A stretch of 64,000 nt of DNA from Xylanimonas cellulosilytica DSM 15894 (GTDB lineage: Bacteria > Actinomycetota > Actinomycetes > Actinomycetales > Cellulomonadaceae). The notes under the pieces are model-generated. The model was not told the origin of the DNA. It did not search any database and saw only the letters and a list, made by a program, of their open reading frames with translations. Of the stretch, positions 8,640 through 18,022 are shown in pieces. The stretch lies in the NCBI RefSeq assembly GCF_000024965.1, contig NC_013531.1, positions 24,605 to 88,604 of the forward strand, in the 5' to 3' direction. The position numbers and the translations under genes are program-made. Position 1 is the first letter of the stretch; each line of letters begins with the position of its first letter.

Positions 8640-9550
8640 TGACTACCGGACTGCAGATCGCCCTACTGGGCGGCGCCCTCGTCGGCCTCGGCATCGCGCT
8701 CCTCGTGTGGCGCCTGACTCCGGCCCGCCCGGACCTGGCCGACGTCATCCACCGCTACTCGCCGGAAGGGGTGCGGGGCCGCATCGCCACCGAGTCGGCC
8801 ACCACGAGCGTCACCAACAGCACCGAGAGGCTCGGCGTGTGGGCGCTACGGCGCCTGCCGGCATCGTGGTGGGGCAAGACCCCCACCAAGGAACTTGCCC
8901 TCCTGCGGATCCCGCTGCACCGCCACTACGGCAGCAAGGTCGTCTTCGCGCTGCTCGGCCTGCTCATCCCGCCGATCCTCGGGTACGCGTGCTCCGTCGC
9001 CGGCTTCCCGCTGCCGGTCCTGATCCCCACGGCCGGTTCCATCGCCCTGGCTGTCGGCCTGTGGTTCCTGCCCGACTACAACGTCCGCGATGACGCCCGC
9101 AAGGCCCGAGTCGAGTTCGGCCGCGCCCTGGGTGCCTACACCGACCTCGTAGCGCTCGAGCGGCTCGGCGGATCCGGCACCCGCCAGGCCATGGAGCTCG
9201 CTGCGGAGGTGGGCGACAACTGGGTCTTCCGCCGCCTGAGCGAAGAGCTCGCCCGCTCGCGCTGGTCCGGCTTGGCCCCGTGGGACGCCATGCACGTCCT
9301 GGCCGACGAGCTCGGTCTGCCGGAGCTCGACGACCTCGCCGACATCATGCGGCTGAGCAAGGAGGGCTCCCAGGTCTACGCCCAGCTGCGCGCCCGTTCC
9401 GAAGGCCTTCGTTCAGCCATGCTCAACGCCGCACTCGGCAAGTCCAACGCCGCCGGTGAGCGCATGACCATCCCCATGGCCCTGCTGAGCATCATGTTCC
9501 TCGTCATCCTCATCACGCCGAGCCTGCTCCGACTGATGGGAGGGGAGTAG
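8639..9550 (+). CDS. tadC: Tad pilus inner-membrane protein TadC
   Basis: A 303-residue partner of TadB with the same T2SSF architecture. The N-terminal helix is at about residues 3-24, a helix pair near 98-145 and a C-terminal helix near 280-298, with the cytoplasmic domain containing ALERLGGSGTRQAMELA. It ends the first Tad transcription unit; a separate copy of the plasmid element precedes the pilin gene 50 bases downstream. Confidence 0.9.
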   Translation: MTTGLQIALLGGALVGLGIALLVWRLTPARPDLADVIHRYSPEGVRGRIATESATTSVTNSTERLGVWALRRLPASWWGKTPTKELALLRIPLHRHYGSKVVFALLGLLIPPILGYACSVAGFPLPVLIPTAGSIALAVGLWFLPDYNVRDDARKARVEFGRALGAYTDLVALERLGGSGTRQAMELAAEVGDNWVFRRLSEELARSRWSGLAPWDAMHVLADELGLPELDDLADIMRLSKEGSQVYAQLRARSEGLRSAMLNAALGKSNAAGERMTIPMALLSIMFLVILITPSLLRLMGGE

Positions 9551-9600
9551 CACCGCTCGCCAGGTCCAGGGGGACCTGAACAGAGAGAATCACCACCGAG

Positions 9601-9632
9601 TGTCACTCACACCATCCGCCGGGCACCTTCCT
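9601..9632 (+). promoter_or_regulatory. plasmid two-block element, copy 2 (pilin)
   Basis: TGTCACT, 15 bases, then GCACCTTCCT; it ends 35 bases before the pilin ATG. The first block is the weakest of the eight (GTCACT), while the second is perfect. It lets the abundant pilin be made separately from the assembly genes. Confidence 0.7.
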
Positions 9633-9667
9633 GAGACAGAACGCCCAGCACCGAAGGGGACAAGACC

Positions 9668-9868
9668 ATGAACCAGATCATCGCGACCGCCTACCTGTTC
9701 GGCCTCAACGTCGCCGACGCCACCCGCAAGAAGCTCACCACCCGCCCCGAGCGCGGTTCGGTCAGCATCGAGCAGGTCGTCATCACCGCGGCGCTGCTGC
9801 TCGCGGCCATCGCCCTGGTGGCCGTCATCGGCAACGCGATCGCCAACCGCTCCGCCGCGATCAACTGA
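9668..9868 (+). CDS. flp: Flp-type pilin
   Basis: A 66-residue prepilin. A basic leader ends in ERGSVSIEQ, a prepilin peptidase site with Glu at position +5 of the mature protein, followed by one hydrophobic helix of about 22 residues (VVITAALLLAAIALVAVIG). Small size, position and processing site fit the major Tad pilin. No prepilin peptidase gene is seen in the window, so processing may rely on a host enzyme. RBS GAAGGGGAC. Confidence 0.85.
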   Translation: MNQIIATAYLFGLNVADATRKKLTTRPERGSVSIEQVVITAALLLAAIALVAVIGNAIANRSAAIN

Positions 9869-9879
9869 TCACCGGCACG

Positions 9880-10281
9880 ATGCGCTCCCGCCGCCAGTAC
9901 AAGTCACTGACCGCCCGCTTGCGCGAGCGTGGCTCGGTGTCTCTGGAGGCCGCCGTCGTCATGCCCGCCCTGCTCGCGCTGCTGTGGCTCGGCATGCAGG
10001 GAGCCCTCATGTACCAGGGCAGGACGACGGCACTCGCCGCAGCGCAGGAAGGAGCCCGCGTCGCGGCCGGAGAGAACGGCACAGCGAGCGCCGGCATCGC
10101 GGCCGCGGAGGACCTTGCGGACGCGGCGACGCTGGGGCTCAGGGGCACGCAGGTCGACGGCTCCCGGTCGGCGACCGAGGCCTCGGTCACGGTGCGCTTG
10201 CACATCGCGTCGGTCGTGCCGGGCTGGGATCCGTGGATCACGCAGTCTGCGTCGATGCCGGTGGAGAGGATCACGGGATGA
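9880..10281 (+). CDS. tadE: TadE-like pseudopilin
   Basis: A 133-residue protein with a pilin-like N-terminus (RERGSVSLEAAVVMPALLAL), where the Glu after Ser-Leu follows the cleavage site, and one N-terminal membrane helix. TadE-family minor pilins prime or decorate the pilus. It starts 12 bases after the pilin gene and overlaps the next TadE-like gene. Confidence 0.82.
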   Translation: MRSRRQYKSLTARLRERGSVSLEAAVVMPALLALLWLGMQGALMYQGRTTALAAAQEGARVAAGENGTASAGIAAAEDLADAATLGLRGTQVDGSRSATEASVTVRLHIASVVPGWDPWITQSASMPVERITG

Positions 10282-10706
10282 TGCGTCGTCGCAGGGATGC
10301 AGAGCGTGGGTCGATGAGCCTGGAGACGGCAGTGGTCGCTCCGGCTCTGCTGGCGCTCCTGGCATTGATCATCATCGGCGGTCGCGTCGCCTTGGCCCAC
10401 CAGGCCGTGGAGTCTGCGGCGGCGGAAGCTGCGCGGTCGGCCTCGATCGCGCGTACCCAGGGGGAGGCCGGGGCGCAGGCCGAGGCCAGCGCGTGGGCTG
10501 CTCTGGACAACGAAGGGCTGCACTGCTCGTCGCGTTCCGTTGCGGTCGACACCAGCGGGTTCGCTGCTCCGGCCGGTACGCCGGCGAGCGTGTCGGCGAC
10601 CGTGACGTGCGTGGTGAACCTTGCGGGGCTCCAGGTGCCCGGGGTCGGACCGCAGACGATCACCAAGACGATGACCAGCGCCCTCGACACCTACAGGGAG
10701 CGGTGA
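10278..10706 (+). CDS. second TadE-like pseudopilin
   Basis: A 142-residue protein whose N-terminus (DAERGSMSLETAVVAPALLAL) repeats the class III prepilin pattern and is followed by one membrane helix. Two adjacent ATG codons at 10278 and 10281 overlap the stop of the previous gene. Probably a minor pilin of TadE/TadF type; which of the two cannot be told from the sequence alone. Confidence 0.8.
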   Translation: MMRRRRDAERGSMSLETAVVAPALLALLALIIIGGRVALAHQAVESAAAEAARSASIARTQGEAGAQAEASAWAALDNEGLHCSSRSVAVDTSGFAAPAGTPASVSATVTCVVNLAGLQVPGVGPQTITKTMTSALDTYRER

Positions 10707-10707
10707 C

Positions 10708-11145
10708 ATGCGACGTCTGCGTGAGCGACTGGCCAGGGACCCCGAGCGGGGCTCTGCGTCCGCCTGGGCTGCGGTGACCACCATCGCGATGTTCTTGTTC
10801 GTGGGCATCGCGGTCGACTTCGGTGGCCAGCTGCACGCCCAGCAACAGGCCCGTGATGTCGCCACCCAGGCCGCCCGTGCGGGTGGGCAGCAGATCAACG
10901 CACCGCAGGCCATCCGTGGCCAGGGTGTGACCGCGCAACCCGGTGACGCGTACTCGGCCGCCGCCAGCTACCTGGCCGGTTCCGGGGTTTCCGGGTCGGT
11001 CCAGGTCGCCGGGGCCCGTGTCATCGTCGACACCAGCGCGACGTACAACACCAAGTTCCTGTCGATCATCGGCATCAACACGTTGCCCGCCACGGGGCAT
11101 GCTGAAGCGCGCATTGCCCGCGCGGTGGGAGGGGTTGAGCAGTGA
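10708..11145 (+). CDS. TadG-like pilus protein
   Basis: A 145-residue protein with the prepilin-like N-terminus DPERGSASAWAAVTT; the helix that follows (IAMFLFVGIAVDFGGQL) resembles the start of TadG and Rv3660-type pilus-assembly proteins. The remainder is a small extracytoplasmic domain. It starts one base after the previous gene and overlaps the LysM/BTAD gene by GTGA. Confidence 0.75.
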   Translation: MRRLRERLARDPERGSASAWAAVTTIAMFLFVGIAVDFGGQLHAQQQARDVATQAARAGGQQINAPQAIRGQGVTAQPGDAYSAAASYLAGSGVSGSVQVAGARVIVDTSATYNTKFLSIIGINTLPATGHAEARIARAVGGVEQ

Positions 11146-14100
11146 GCACTCTTCGTCGCCGTCTGGTCGGGCTGGCCGCCGTCCTGCTGATCGTTGGCAT
11201 CGTCGTCGGTCTGCCTGTGGTGCTGCTCGCCGTCGGCGCCAACCCGCTCGAGGCCGGCCTGCCGTCCTTCTCCGACATCACCGGCGCGCTGACTTCCCCG
11301 GACGACGGCTCCCTGCTCGTCGGCCTCATTGAGGTCGTGGCGTGGCTGGCGTGGGCCTTCCTGACCTTGTCGCTGCTCGTCGAGATCGTCTCGCGGGCCC
11401 GCGGCATCCGGGCACCTCGCATGCCGGGTCTGCGCATGCCGCAGAACGCTGCCCGCGGTCTCGTTGGGGCCGCCGTCATGCTCTTCGTGTCCGTGCCGGT
11501 CGCCAACGCGCTGCCTGCCACCGCGGCCGCCGCCACACTCGAGCCCACCCACGTCGCCACGATCACCGCTCCCGCGAACCCTGCGGCCGCCGTGCCCGTC
11601 GCGTCGCCGGCAGCTCCCGTGAGCGTGGCTCCGGAGCAGGGCCCGGGGACGGTGGCGTACACCGTCCAGCCGCACGAGTCGCTGTGGTCGATCGCCGCGT
11701 CCCAGCTGGGCGACGGGCACCGCTTCACCGAGATCGTCGACCTGAACCAGGAGCTGCTCGGCGGCAAGGCGAACTTCATCAAGCCCGGCTGGGTCCTCCA
11801 GATCCCCGCACCTGTCGAGGCGCCCGCCACAACGGAGACCGTCACGGTCGAGCGCGGCGACACCCTCTCCTCGATCGCCCGCGACGAGCTCGGCGACGCC
11901 GACCGGTACCCGGAGATCTTCGAGGCCTCTCGCGACATCGAGCAGCCTGGCGGCGCCCACCTGAGCGACCCCAACGTCATCCAGCCCGGCTGGACCGTCG
12001 CGGTCCCCGCAGCCGCAACCGCGACACCCGCCCCCAGCGCGCCGAGCGCCGTGCCGACGGTCGAGGCTCCTGAGGCCGAGGCGACCCCGACGACGCCCTC
12101 CGAGCCCACCCCAACGCTCGAGCCTGCCGCGCCCCACGCGGACGCCGAGGCGCCGGCGGCCGTCGCACCCGCTGCGCCTGCACCCCAGCAGGCCACGGCA
12201 CCCGCCGAGACCACGGCCGCACCGACCGCGAGCGCCGCCACCGAGTCCGCGGTCGCGGAGCGTGAGCAGGCCAGCGCGGTGCACGACGGACTCGAAGAGG
12301 AGGTGCTCTGGCAGGCCGCAACCGCTGCCGGCATCGGCACGGTGCTGGCTGCCGGCGTGCTCGCCGTCGTCGCCCGCCGTCGACGCAACCAGCAGCGCCT
12401 GCGCCGCCCGGGGCAGCCCATGCCGCTGCCGCTAGGCGAGGCCGCCGTCTTCGAGCAGGAGATCCGCGCCGCCGCCGACCCGCTGTCGGTAGAGACCGTC
12501 GACGTCGCGCTGCGCTCGCTCGCGCACCACTGCGCCGAGACCGGGAAGCCGCTGCCGACCGTCCGCGCGGCTCGCCTGACCGCCGACCGGTTCGAGCTGT
12601 ACCTCGAGGACGGCGCGCACCTGCCGGCCCCGTGGATCGACACCGCCGAGGAGAAGATCTGGACGCTCGAGGTGGCGGCCGCCGTCGAGCTCGGGTCGGT
12701 CAACCGCGGCGCTGTGCCGGCTCCGTACCCCTCGCTGGTCACGATCGGTCACGACGAGGAGGCTGGGCACGTCTTCCTCAACCTGGAGCACCTCGGTGCG
12801 CTCGGCATCACGGGCGATGACCCGTCGACCCGGGAGATCCTGGCCGCCCTGGCGATCGAGCTCGCGACATCCGTGTGGGCGGATGACCTGCAGGTCACGC
12901 TCGTCGGCGCGTTCCCCGAGCTGGAGGACGCGCTGCAGACCGGCCGCATCCGCTACCTGCCCACCGTCGGGCGGCTCGTCGACGAGCTCTCCACCCGCGC
13001 CCAGGATGACCGCCAGGCACTGGCTGCGGCCGGCGTCGCCGACCTGTACTCGGCGCGCGTCACTGGCGCCGTCCCCGACGCGTGGGACCCGGAGATCGTG
13101 CTCCTGGCCGGCAACATCACCGACCGTCAGCGCGCCCAGCTCACCGACCTCGTCGCCGAGCTGCCGCACGTGGCCCTGGCCACCATCACCAGCGGTCTGA
13201 GCGTGGGGGAGTGGACCCTCGAGGCGACCCCCGGCGCCGACCAGGCCGTCCTGTCACCCATCGGCTTGCAGATCCAGCCCCAGCGCCTGCCGATGGAGCA
13301 GTACGGGCACCTGCTGCAGCTGGTCGCGCTCGCCGACGTCGACGAGCTCGACGGCGACGCGCCCGCCGACCCGACGGTCGCCGAGGTCGAGGCGATTGCG
13401 CCCGTCGACGAGCCGCCGGCCCCGGCCTCCGCGATGCCCGCCGTCACCCTGGAGATGCTCGAGGTGAACGTTGGCATCGACCCGGCCGTCAGCGACCCCG
13501 CCTCCATCCCGGTAACCGTCGTCGACGACGTCGAGCAGTCGGGTGCCGCGGCGCCGGCCGACGACCAGGTCGAGGCTGTCGAGTCGGAGATCTCCGCCAC
13601 GCTGGATGAGCCGGTCGCGGCTCACGACGAAGAGGTGCCCATGCCGACTCCCGCCGGCCCCCGGATCCTCGTGCTCGGCCCCGTGGACCTGACGGGCGCC
13701 GTCGGCAGCGTCGAGGACAGCAAGCGTGCCCGCCTGCTGGAGTACGCCGCCTACCTCGCCCTGAACCCGCGCGCCACGCACACCGCGATTGACGACGCGA
13801 TCTGGCCCGACCGGCGCACCGAGGACAACCTCAACACCCGCAACACCGCGACCTCCAAGCTGCGCCGGTGGGTCGGCCAGGACGAGGACGGGAACGACTA
13901 CCTGCCTCGCCACCAGGCCGGCGGCGGGTACGGCTTCAGTGCCGGAGTCACGACCGACGCCAGCGACTGGGACCAGCTCCTGGCCGGCGACCCGCTCGGT
14001 GCGACCACCGAGAACCTCGAGGCCGCCCTGCGTCTCGTGCGTGGCATTCCGTTCGAGGGCACCCACCGCAAGCGGTACGCCTGGGCCGAGCCCACCAAGC

Positions 14101-14417
14101 AGCGCCTGATCTCCGAGATCGTCGACACCTCCTACTCCCTGGCCAAGCGCCGCCTTATGGAAGGCCGGTGGCGTGCTGCCGAGGCCGCAGTCGTCGTCGG
14201 GCTGCGCATCGAACCCGCGCAGGAGAACCTCTGGCGGATCCGGATCCTGGCCGCCCACGAGAGCCGCAACCCCGACCTCGAGGCTGAGGCAATCGAGCGC
14301 CTCCTGACCATCACCGAACAGCTCGAGTGCGACCTCGAGCCCGAGACCGAGCAGCTGCTCGCCGCCCTGAAGAACCCCGGCGCCGACTTCGACCGCCTGA
14401 TGGCGCACGCCCTCTAG
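11142..14417 (+). CDS. LysM and BTAD domain membrane protein of the Tad locus
   Basis: A 1091-residue protein with a GTG start. Membrane helices lie near residues 9-32, 65-85 and 108-125. Two LysM peptidoglycan-binding domains follow (about 167-224, YTVQPHESLWSIAASQLG; and 233-285, VERGDTLSSIARDELG). Then come a Pro/Ala-rich linker, another helix near 390-410, a large central domain, and a C-terminal BTAD/winged-helix domain from about 840 (RILVLGPVDLTG). This architecture is common in actinobacterial Tad operons. It may tie the pilus to the cell wall and sense its state; the role of BTAD there is inference. Confidence 0.85.
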   Translation: MSTLRRRLVGLAAVLLIVGIVVGLPVVLLAVGANPLEAGLPSFSDITGALTSPDDGSLLVGLIEVVAWLAWAFLTLSLLVEIVSRARGIRAPRMPGLRMPQNAARGLVGAAVMLFVSVPVANALPATAAAATLEPTHVATITAPANPAAAVPVASPAAPVSVAPEQGPGTVAYTVQPHESLWSIAASQLGDGHRFTEIVDLNQELLGGKANFIKPGWVLQIPAPVEAPATTETVTVERGDTLSSIARDELGDADRYPEIFEASRDIEQPGGAHLSDPNVIQPGWTVAVPAAATATPAPSAPSAVPTVEAPEAEATPTTPSEPTPTLEPAAPHADAEAPAAVAPAAPAPQQATAPAETTAAPTASAATESAVAEREQASAVHDGLEEEVLWQAATAAGIGTVLAAGVLAVVARRRRNQQRLRRPGQPMPLPLGEAAVFEQEIRAAADPLSVETVDVALRSLAHHCAETGKPLPTVRAARLTADRFELYLEDGAHLPAPWIDTAEEKIWTLEVAAAVELGSVNRGAVPAPYPSLVTIGHDEEAGHVFLNLEHLGALGITGDDPSTREILAALAIELATSVWADDLQVTLVGAFPELEDALQTGRIRYLPTVGRLVDELSTRAQDDRQALAAAGVADLYSARVTGAVPDAWDPEIVLLAGNITDRQRAQLTDLVAELPHVALATITSGLSVGEWTLEATPGADQAVLSPIGLQIQPQRLPMEQYGHLLQLVALADVDELDGDAPADPTVAEVEAIAPVDEPPAPASAMPAVTLEMLEVNVGIDPAVSDPASIPVTVVDDVEQSGAAAPADDQVEAVESEISATLDEPVAAHDEEVPMPTPAGPRILVLGPVDLTGAVGSVEDSKRARLLEYAAYLALNPRATHTAIDDAIWPDRRTEDNLNTRNTATSKLRRWVGQDEDGNDYLPRHQAGGGYGFSAGVTTDASDWDQLLAGDPLGATTENLEAALRLVRGIPFEGTHRKRYAWAEPTKQRLISEIVDTSYSLAKRRLMEGRWRAAEAAVVVGLRIEPAQENLWRIRILAAHESRNPDLEAEAIERLLTITEQLECDLEPETEQLLAALKNPGADFDRLMAHAL

Positions 14418-14429
14418 GAGGAGACCCTC

Positions 14430-15044
14430 ATGATCCGCACCCGCACCGTCACCATCACCGCAGGCGCCGCCGCCCTCGTGGTCGCCGCCGGTATCGCGCT
14501 GACGGCCTGCCAGTCGGACCCCGAGGGGAGCTCGACGCCGACGCCAACCCTCACGAGCCCCTCGCCGACCGCCACGCCGTCCCCGACCGAGGCCTCCAAG
14601 TCCCCCGAGGACGTCGCCGCGGCCGCCGCCGAGAAGGCCGTCCACGACTACTACGCGATGCTCGATGCCTCGCTTCAGAAGCCGGACACCTTCAACCCTG
14701 ACGACCTCAAGAAGGTCGCCATCGGCACCGCGCTTGCCGACGCGCAGAACAGGTTCAACATCATCTGGGGACAGCAGGGACTCCGGCAGAACGGCTCGAC
14801 GAAGCTCACGGAAGTCACTCGAACGAGCGTCGACTTGAAGCCCAGCGACAACGTCCCGATCGTCGAGCTCCGAGTCTGCTGGGACGCCAGCGAAGTCAAC
14901 GTCGTCGACAAGGACGGGAAGTCCGCCGTACCTGCCGACCGCAAGCCGCTCGGCGTTCAGCGGGTCGGTGTCGCCAACTACGACTACCCGGACGGGCCCT
15001 GGCTCGTGGCCTTCACCGAGTACAAGGACGGTGAGACGTGCTGA
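14430..15044 (+). CDS. secreted lipoprotein of the Tad operon
   Basis: A 204-residue lipoprotein. The signal peptide ends in the lipobox LTAC with the lipidated Cys at residue 27, then a Ser/Thr/Pro linker to about residue 55 and a globular domain (HDYYAMLDASLQKPDTF...). It was not recognised beyond that; similar proteins are common companions of the LysM/BTAD protein. RBS AGGAGGAG, 12 bases after the previous gene. Confidence 0.75.
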   Translation: MIRTRTVTITAGAAALVVAAGIALTACQSDPEGSSTPTPTLTSPSPTATPSPTEASKSPEDVAAAAAEKAVHDYYAMLDASLQKPDTFNPDDLKKVAIGTALADAQNRFNIIWGQQGLRQNGSTKLTEVTRTSVDLKPSDNVPIVELRVCWDASEVNVVDKDGKSAVPADRKPLGVQRVGVANYDYPDGPWLVAFTEYKDGETC

Positions 15045-15937
15045 GGCGCCTGCTCGCGCTCATGGCCGCTGCGGGCCTGGGCGCAGTTCTGTTCGCTGCT
15101 CCAGCGAGTGCTGACCCGCCGGTTGAGTGCGCGGTGGTGGATCCGACAACCGGGGTCTGCTTGGTCACCGCGGGTGGCGGCGGGAACGGCAACGGCGGCG
15201 GAGGAGACCACGGCGGCGGGAACGGGAACGGTGGTGGCGGCGGGGGAGACGACGACGGCGGCGTTACCAACCCGGTCATCAACGTCAACGGCCAGGACTG
15301 CATCGCCGCGGGCCTCGCAGACCCGCAGCCCTCGCAGAGCGATCCTGTCTGGGAGGGGCACACCGACGGCGCGATCTACGTGTGCATCACGAACCCTCAG
15401 GGCATGCTCGGCACGACCGTCCGGATCCTGTACTGGGCCGCGACGGCACCGGTCGCGCCGCCGCCCCCGGACCCGGAGGATCTCGCGCGGGAGGCGATCG
15501 CGTCTATGGGCCTGCACGCCATCGACATCGGCATCGTCCCTGAGCCGACACCGGGGAGCATTGGCGTCGTCGGGATGCCCACCTGGCTGTGGGCCGCAAA
15601 CCCTGGTGAAGCCACCGTCGGGCCGATCACCCGGACCGCGTCTGCGCAGGGCTACACCGTCACCGCGACCGCCCGCCTTGACCACATCGTGTGGTCCATG
15701 GGCGACGGCACTGCGGTCACCTGCGTCGGCGCTGGCACCCCGTACGACGACGCGTACGGCAAGAGCTCCTCGCCGACCTGCGGTCACACCTACACCCGCC
15801 AGGGCAACTACACCGTCAATGCGACGTCGTACTGGACGGTGGCGTGGCAGGGGATCGGCGAGACCGGCACCATCCCGCTCGACTTCACGAACAGCACCGC
15901 GATCACGATGGGCGAGGCGCAGGTCATCACCCAGTTA
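15038..15937 (+). CDS. secreted PKD-like protein, 3' end cut by a transposon
   Basis: GTG start overlapping the lipoprotein gene by 7 bases. Signal peptide to residue 25 (APASA cleavage), a Gly/Asn/Asp-rich stretch at 45-82, then a PKD-like region (WSMGDGTAVTC, CGHTYTRQGNYTV). The IS5-like element begins after codon 300. If the DNA beyond the composite transposon is joined in frame, only about eight residues (TLRRGLAW-stop) are lost before a strong terminator, so the protein is almost complete; in the present DNA it gains 21 transposon-encoded residues and ends at 16003. Confidence 0.75.
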
Positions 15938-16892
15938 GAGCGTTATTCACGTGGCCTGTCGGTAGAACTCCAGGTTGGTGATCATGTGGATCACGTTTGG
16001 TAATTCCGTGAGGCGGCCGCGGTAGCCGGTGGACAGGGTTCTCCACTGTTTGAGAGCGGCGACGGTGCGCTCGACCGGGGCGCGCAGGGAGGAAATGTGC
16101 CGGTTCCACTCGCGGTCCTCGTCGGTGCGCTGAACGCCCTGGACGCGTCGGCGTGGGGTCAGGCGGGTGTGCTTGACGTAGGCGGTGTCGGCCAGGGCGG
16201 CGATGACCTTGCCGGTGCGGGCGGCGGCGATCTGCTCGGCCCACCCGACCTCTTCCAGGGCGCGGGAGTCGTGCGGGGATCCGCGCACGGGAACCGACAC
16301 GTCGCACAGCCGCCCGTCGCGGAAGGCGGCGACCTGGATGCCGAGGGCCTGCTTGTGGTGCTTGGCGTTGAAGTTCGTCGTCCCGGTTCCTGTTCGGTTG
16401 CCGGTGGGGATGGGGGTGCCGTCGATCAGCACGGTTCCGCGCTCGAGTGCTTCAGCCAGGTGACGACGGTCCATCGCGGTGACCTGTCCCAGGATCGGCA
16501 GCAGGTAGCGCCAGATCCGCGACACCGTGGGCTGCGAGATCCCGAACAGGTCGCCGGTCAGTTGCTGCGGCAGGTTGTGGCGCACCTTCATCAGAACCAT
16601 CGTCACGGCGGTCCCGAACCCGAGGGTGAAGTCGTACCGCTGCCCGGCCGGGCGACCGGTGTGGACCTGGAAGGCGCGGGCGATCAGCTCGCTCGTCCGG
16701 GCAGGGGTCAGCCCACACGTAGAGTGGTAGCGCATCGGTCCTTCGTTCGGGCTCGATCCTGGCGTGAACAACCTGGATCAAACCGGACGCGAGGGCCGTT
16801 GCGCTACCTGCCCAAACTTGACTGTGACCTGCAACGACGCAGGTCAGGACCATGCCCGTTCATGGGGCACGCCCCTCGCCTGAATAGGGCTC
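15938..16892 (-). mobile_element. IS5-like element, left copy
   Basis: Ends are GAGCG...GGGCTC with imperfect inverted repeats (GAGCGTTATTCACG and GAGCCCTATTCAGG). TTA stands directly on both sides, which fits a 3-bp target duplication of the TNA kind seen in part of the IS5 family. One transposase gene, transcribed leftward. Confidence 0.8.
15947..16735 (-). CDS. IS5-family transposase (left copy)
   Basis: A 262-residue DDE transposase: an N-terminal helix-turn-helix (LTGDLFGISQPTVSRIWRYL), then the catalytic domain with IDGTPIP, the DSRALEE segment and a downstream EDREWNRH/ERTVAALK acidic region. The start at 16735 follows a GAAGGA ribosome site; an upstream in-frame ATG at 16771 is less likely. 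It differs from the right copy at PART/PAQT, GTTN/GTIN, GSPH/GSRH and AALAD/AVLAD. The reading frame is intact. Confidence 0.88.
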   Translation of the reverse strand: MRYHSTCGLTPARTSELIARAFQVHTGRPAGQRYDFTLGFGTAVTMVLMKVRHNLPQQLTGDLFGISQPTVSRIWRYLLPILGQVTAMDRRHLAEALERGTVLIDGTPIPTGNRTGTGTTNFNAKHHKQALGIQVAAFRDGRLCDVSVPVRGSPHDSRALEEVGWAEQIAAARTGKVIAALADTAYVKHTRLTPRRRVQGVQRTDEDREWNRHISSLRAPVERTVAALKQWRTLSTGYRGRLTELPNVIHMITNLEFYRQAT

Positions 16893-16983
16893 TTAGCCTT
16901 ACGTGGCCATGCTGACAGGGCTTGCGTGCGACCACATTCGCCATTAAGTTCAACGGAACAACTAATCGGATGAGGAGGTCACG

Positions 16984-17619
16984 ATGAGTCACACAACCGA
17001 GCGTGCAGCAACGATGGCGGCGCTGGCCACGCGGGACGAGGACGTGCGCAGCCTGCTAGCCGGTGGATGGATCCGGTACCGCACCTCGCCCGGGCTGCAG
17101 GACCTGTCCTGGGAGGCGCACACGGTGTGCGCACGGATCGGGCAGTTGTACTACGACGACCCCGACGAAGCCCGACGGCTGTTCCGCACCCTGGTACCTG
17201 GCGCCGGCGAAGGGATCGACTTCCGGCCACCGCTGAGCATCGACTATGGCGAGCGACTGGTAATCGGGGATCGGACCTTCATCAACGCCGATTTCCTGAT
17301 CATCGGCGGCGGGCTGGTCACAATCGGTGCCGACACCCTGATCGGGCCTCGCTGCGCGATCTATACACCCAACCACGCCGAAGACACCACCAGCCGCCTC
17401 GAAGGGTGGGAGCTACCCGAGCCGGTCACGATCGGCAGCAACGTGTGGCTCGGCGGGTCGGTCACCATCACCCCGGGCGTCACGATCGGTAACAACGCCA
17501 TCATCGGCGCCGGGTCCGTGGTCACCCACGACATCCCCGCGGACGTCATCGCGGTCGGCAACCCGTGCCGACCCCTGCGCGAGATCACGACCGCGCGCGC
17601 AGTGCCCGCCGCCAACTGA
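16984..17619 (+). CDS. maltose/galactoside-type O-acetyltransferase
   Basis: A 211-residue hexapeptide-repeat acetyltransferase. The N-terminal helical part (RDEDVRSLLAGGWIRY) is followed by a left-handed beta helix (LVTIGADTLIGPRCAIYTPNH, then GSNVWLGGSVTITPGVTIG). The His in TPNH is the usual catalytic base. Acetyl-CoA-dependent acetylation of a sugar is the family reaction; the true substrate is unknown. A strong GAGGAGGT ribosome site precedes the ATG. It is the main cargo of the composite transposon. Confidence 0.85.
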   Translation: MSHTTERAATMAALATRDEDVRSLLAGGWIRYRTSPGLQDLSWEAHTVCARIGQLYYDDPDEARRLFRTLVPGAGEGIDFRPPLSIDYGERLVIGDRTFINADFLIIGGGLVTIGADTLIGPRCAIYTPNHAEDTTSRLEGWELPEPVTIGSNVWLGGSVTITPGVTIGNNAIIGAGSVVTHDIPADVIAVGNPCRPLREITTARAVPAAN

Positions 17620-17720
17620 CGGCCACAACTCTGCCTGGCGAATGCCGGGGCAGGCTGCAAGTCGACGCACCACACCACCGCGTACCGGGCAACCGTGTGC
17701 GCCGAGAAAGGCAGGGCCCG

Positions 17721-17960
17721 ATGCACTGCTTCGAATGCAACGTCGCCGGCGTCGAACGAGCCGCGGTCGCGGTATGCAGCCGCTGCGGCGCGACCTCATG
17801 CGCAGACCACACCCACGAACTCAGGACCCAGATGTGGTCACAGACCATGGGCAACCCCACGATGCACACCATTCGCCGGCTCTGCTGCAGCGAATGCGTC
17901 CGTCTCGACGGTCAACCTCATGCCCGAAGGAGACATGATGAAGTACCTGCGCAGCCGTGA
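17721..17960 (+). CDS. small Cys/His-rich protein (DUF2180-like)
   Basis: A 79-residue protein beginning MHCFECNVAGVERAAVAVC, with CxxC and CSRCG pairs and later His and CCSEC, a layout like the DUF2180 zinc-binding family. Function unknown. It lies inside the transposon and overlaps the start of the truncated flavin-enzyme gene. The ATG follows AGGCAGGGCCCG. Confidence 0.6.
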   Translation: MHCFECNVAGVERAAVAVCSRCGATSCADHTHELRTQMWSQTMGNPTMHTIRRLCCSECVRLDGQPHARRRHDEVPAQP

Positions 17961-18022
17961 CGAACTGCGGTCGATCTACAAGACGCCGCCCCCAGACGAC
18001 ATTGCAGTCAGGAAGGAACTGA
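17938..18022 (+). pseudogene. 5' fragment of a PPOX-family flavin enzyme gene
   Basis: The fragment begins MKYLRSRDELRSIYKTPPPD and continues to AVRKEL, like the N-terminus of pyridoxamine-phosphate-oxidase-fold proteins of the MSMEG_1061 group. After 28 codons the right IS copy begins at 18023 and the frame runs into the IS until 18111. Ribosome site GAAGGAG; a second ATG lies at 17935. This shows that the captured DNA came from a longer operon elsewhere. Confidence 0.6.

Noticed and set aside
16097..16915. Long frames opposite both transposase genes
   Set aside because: Shadows of the intact transposase frames, repeated identically in both IS copies.
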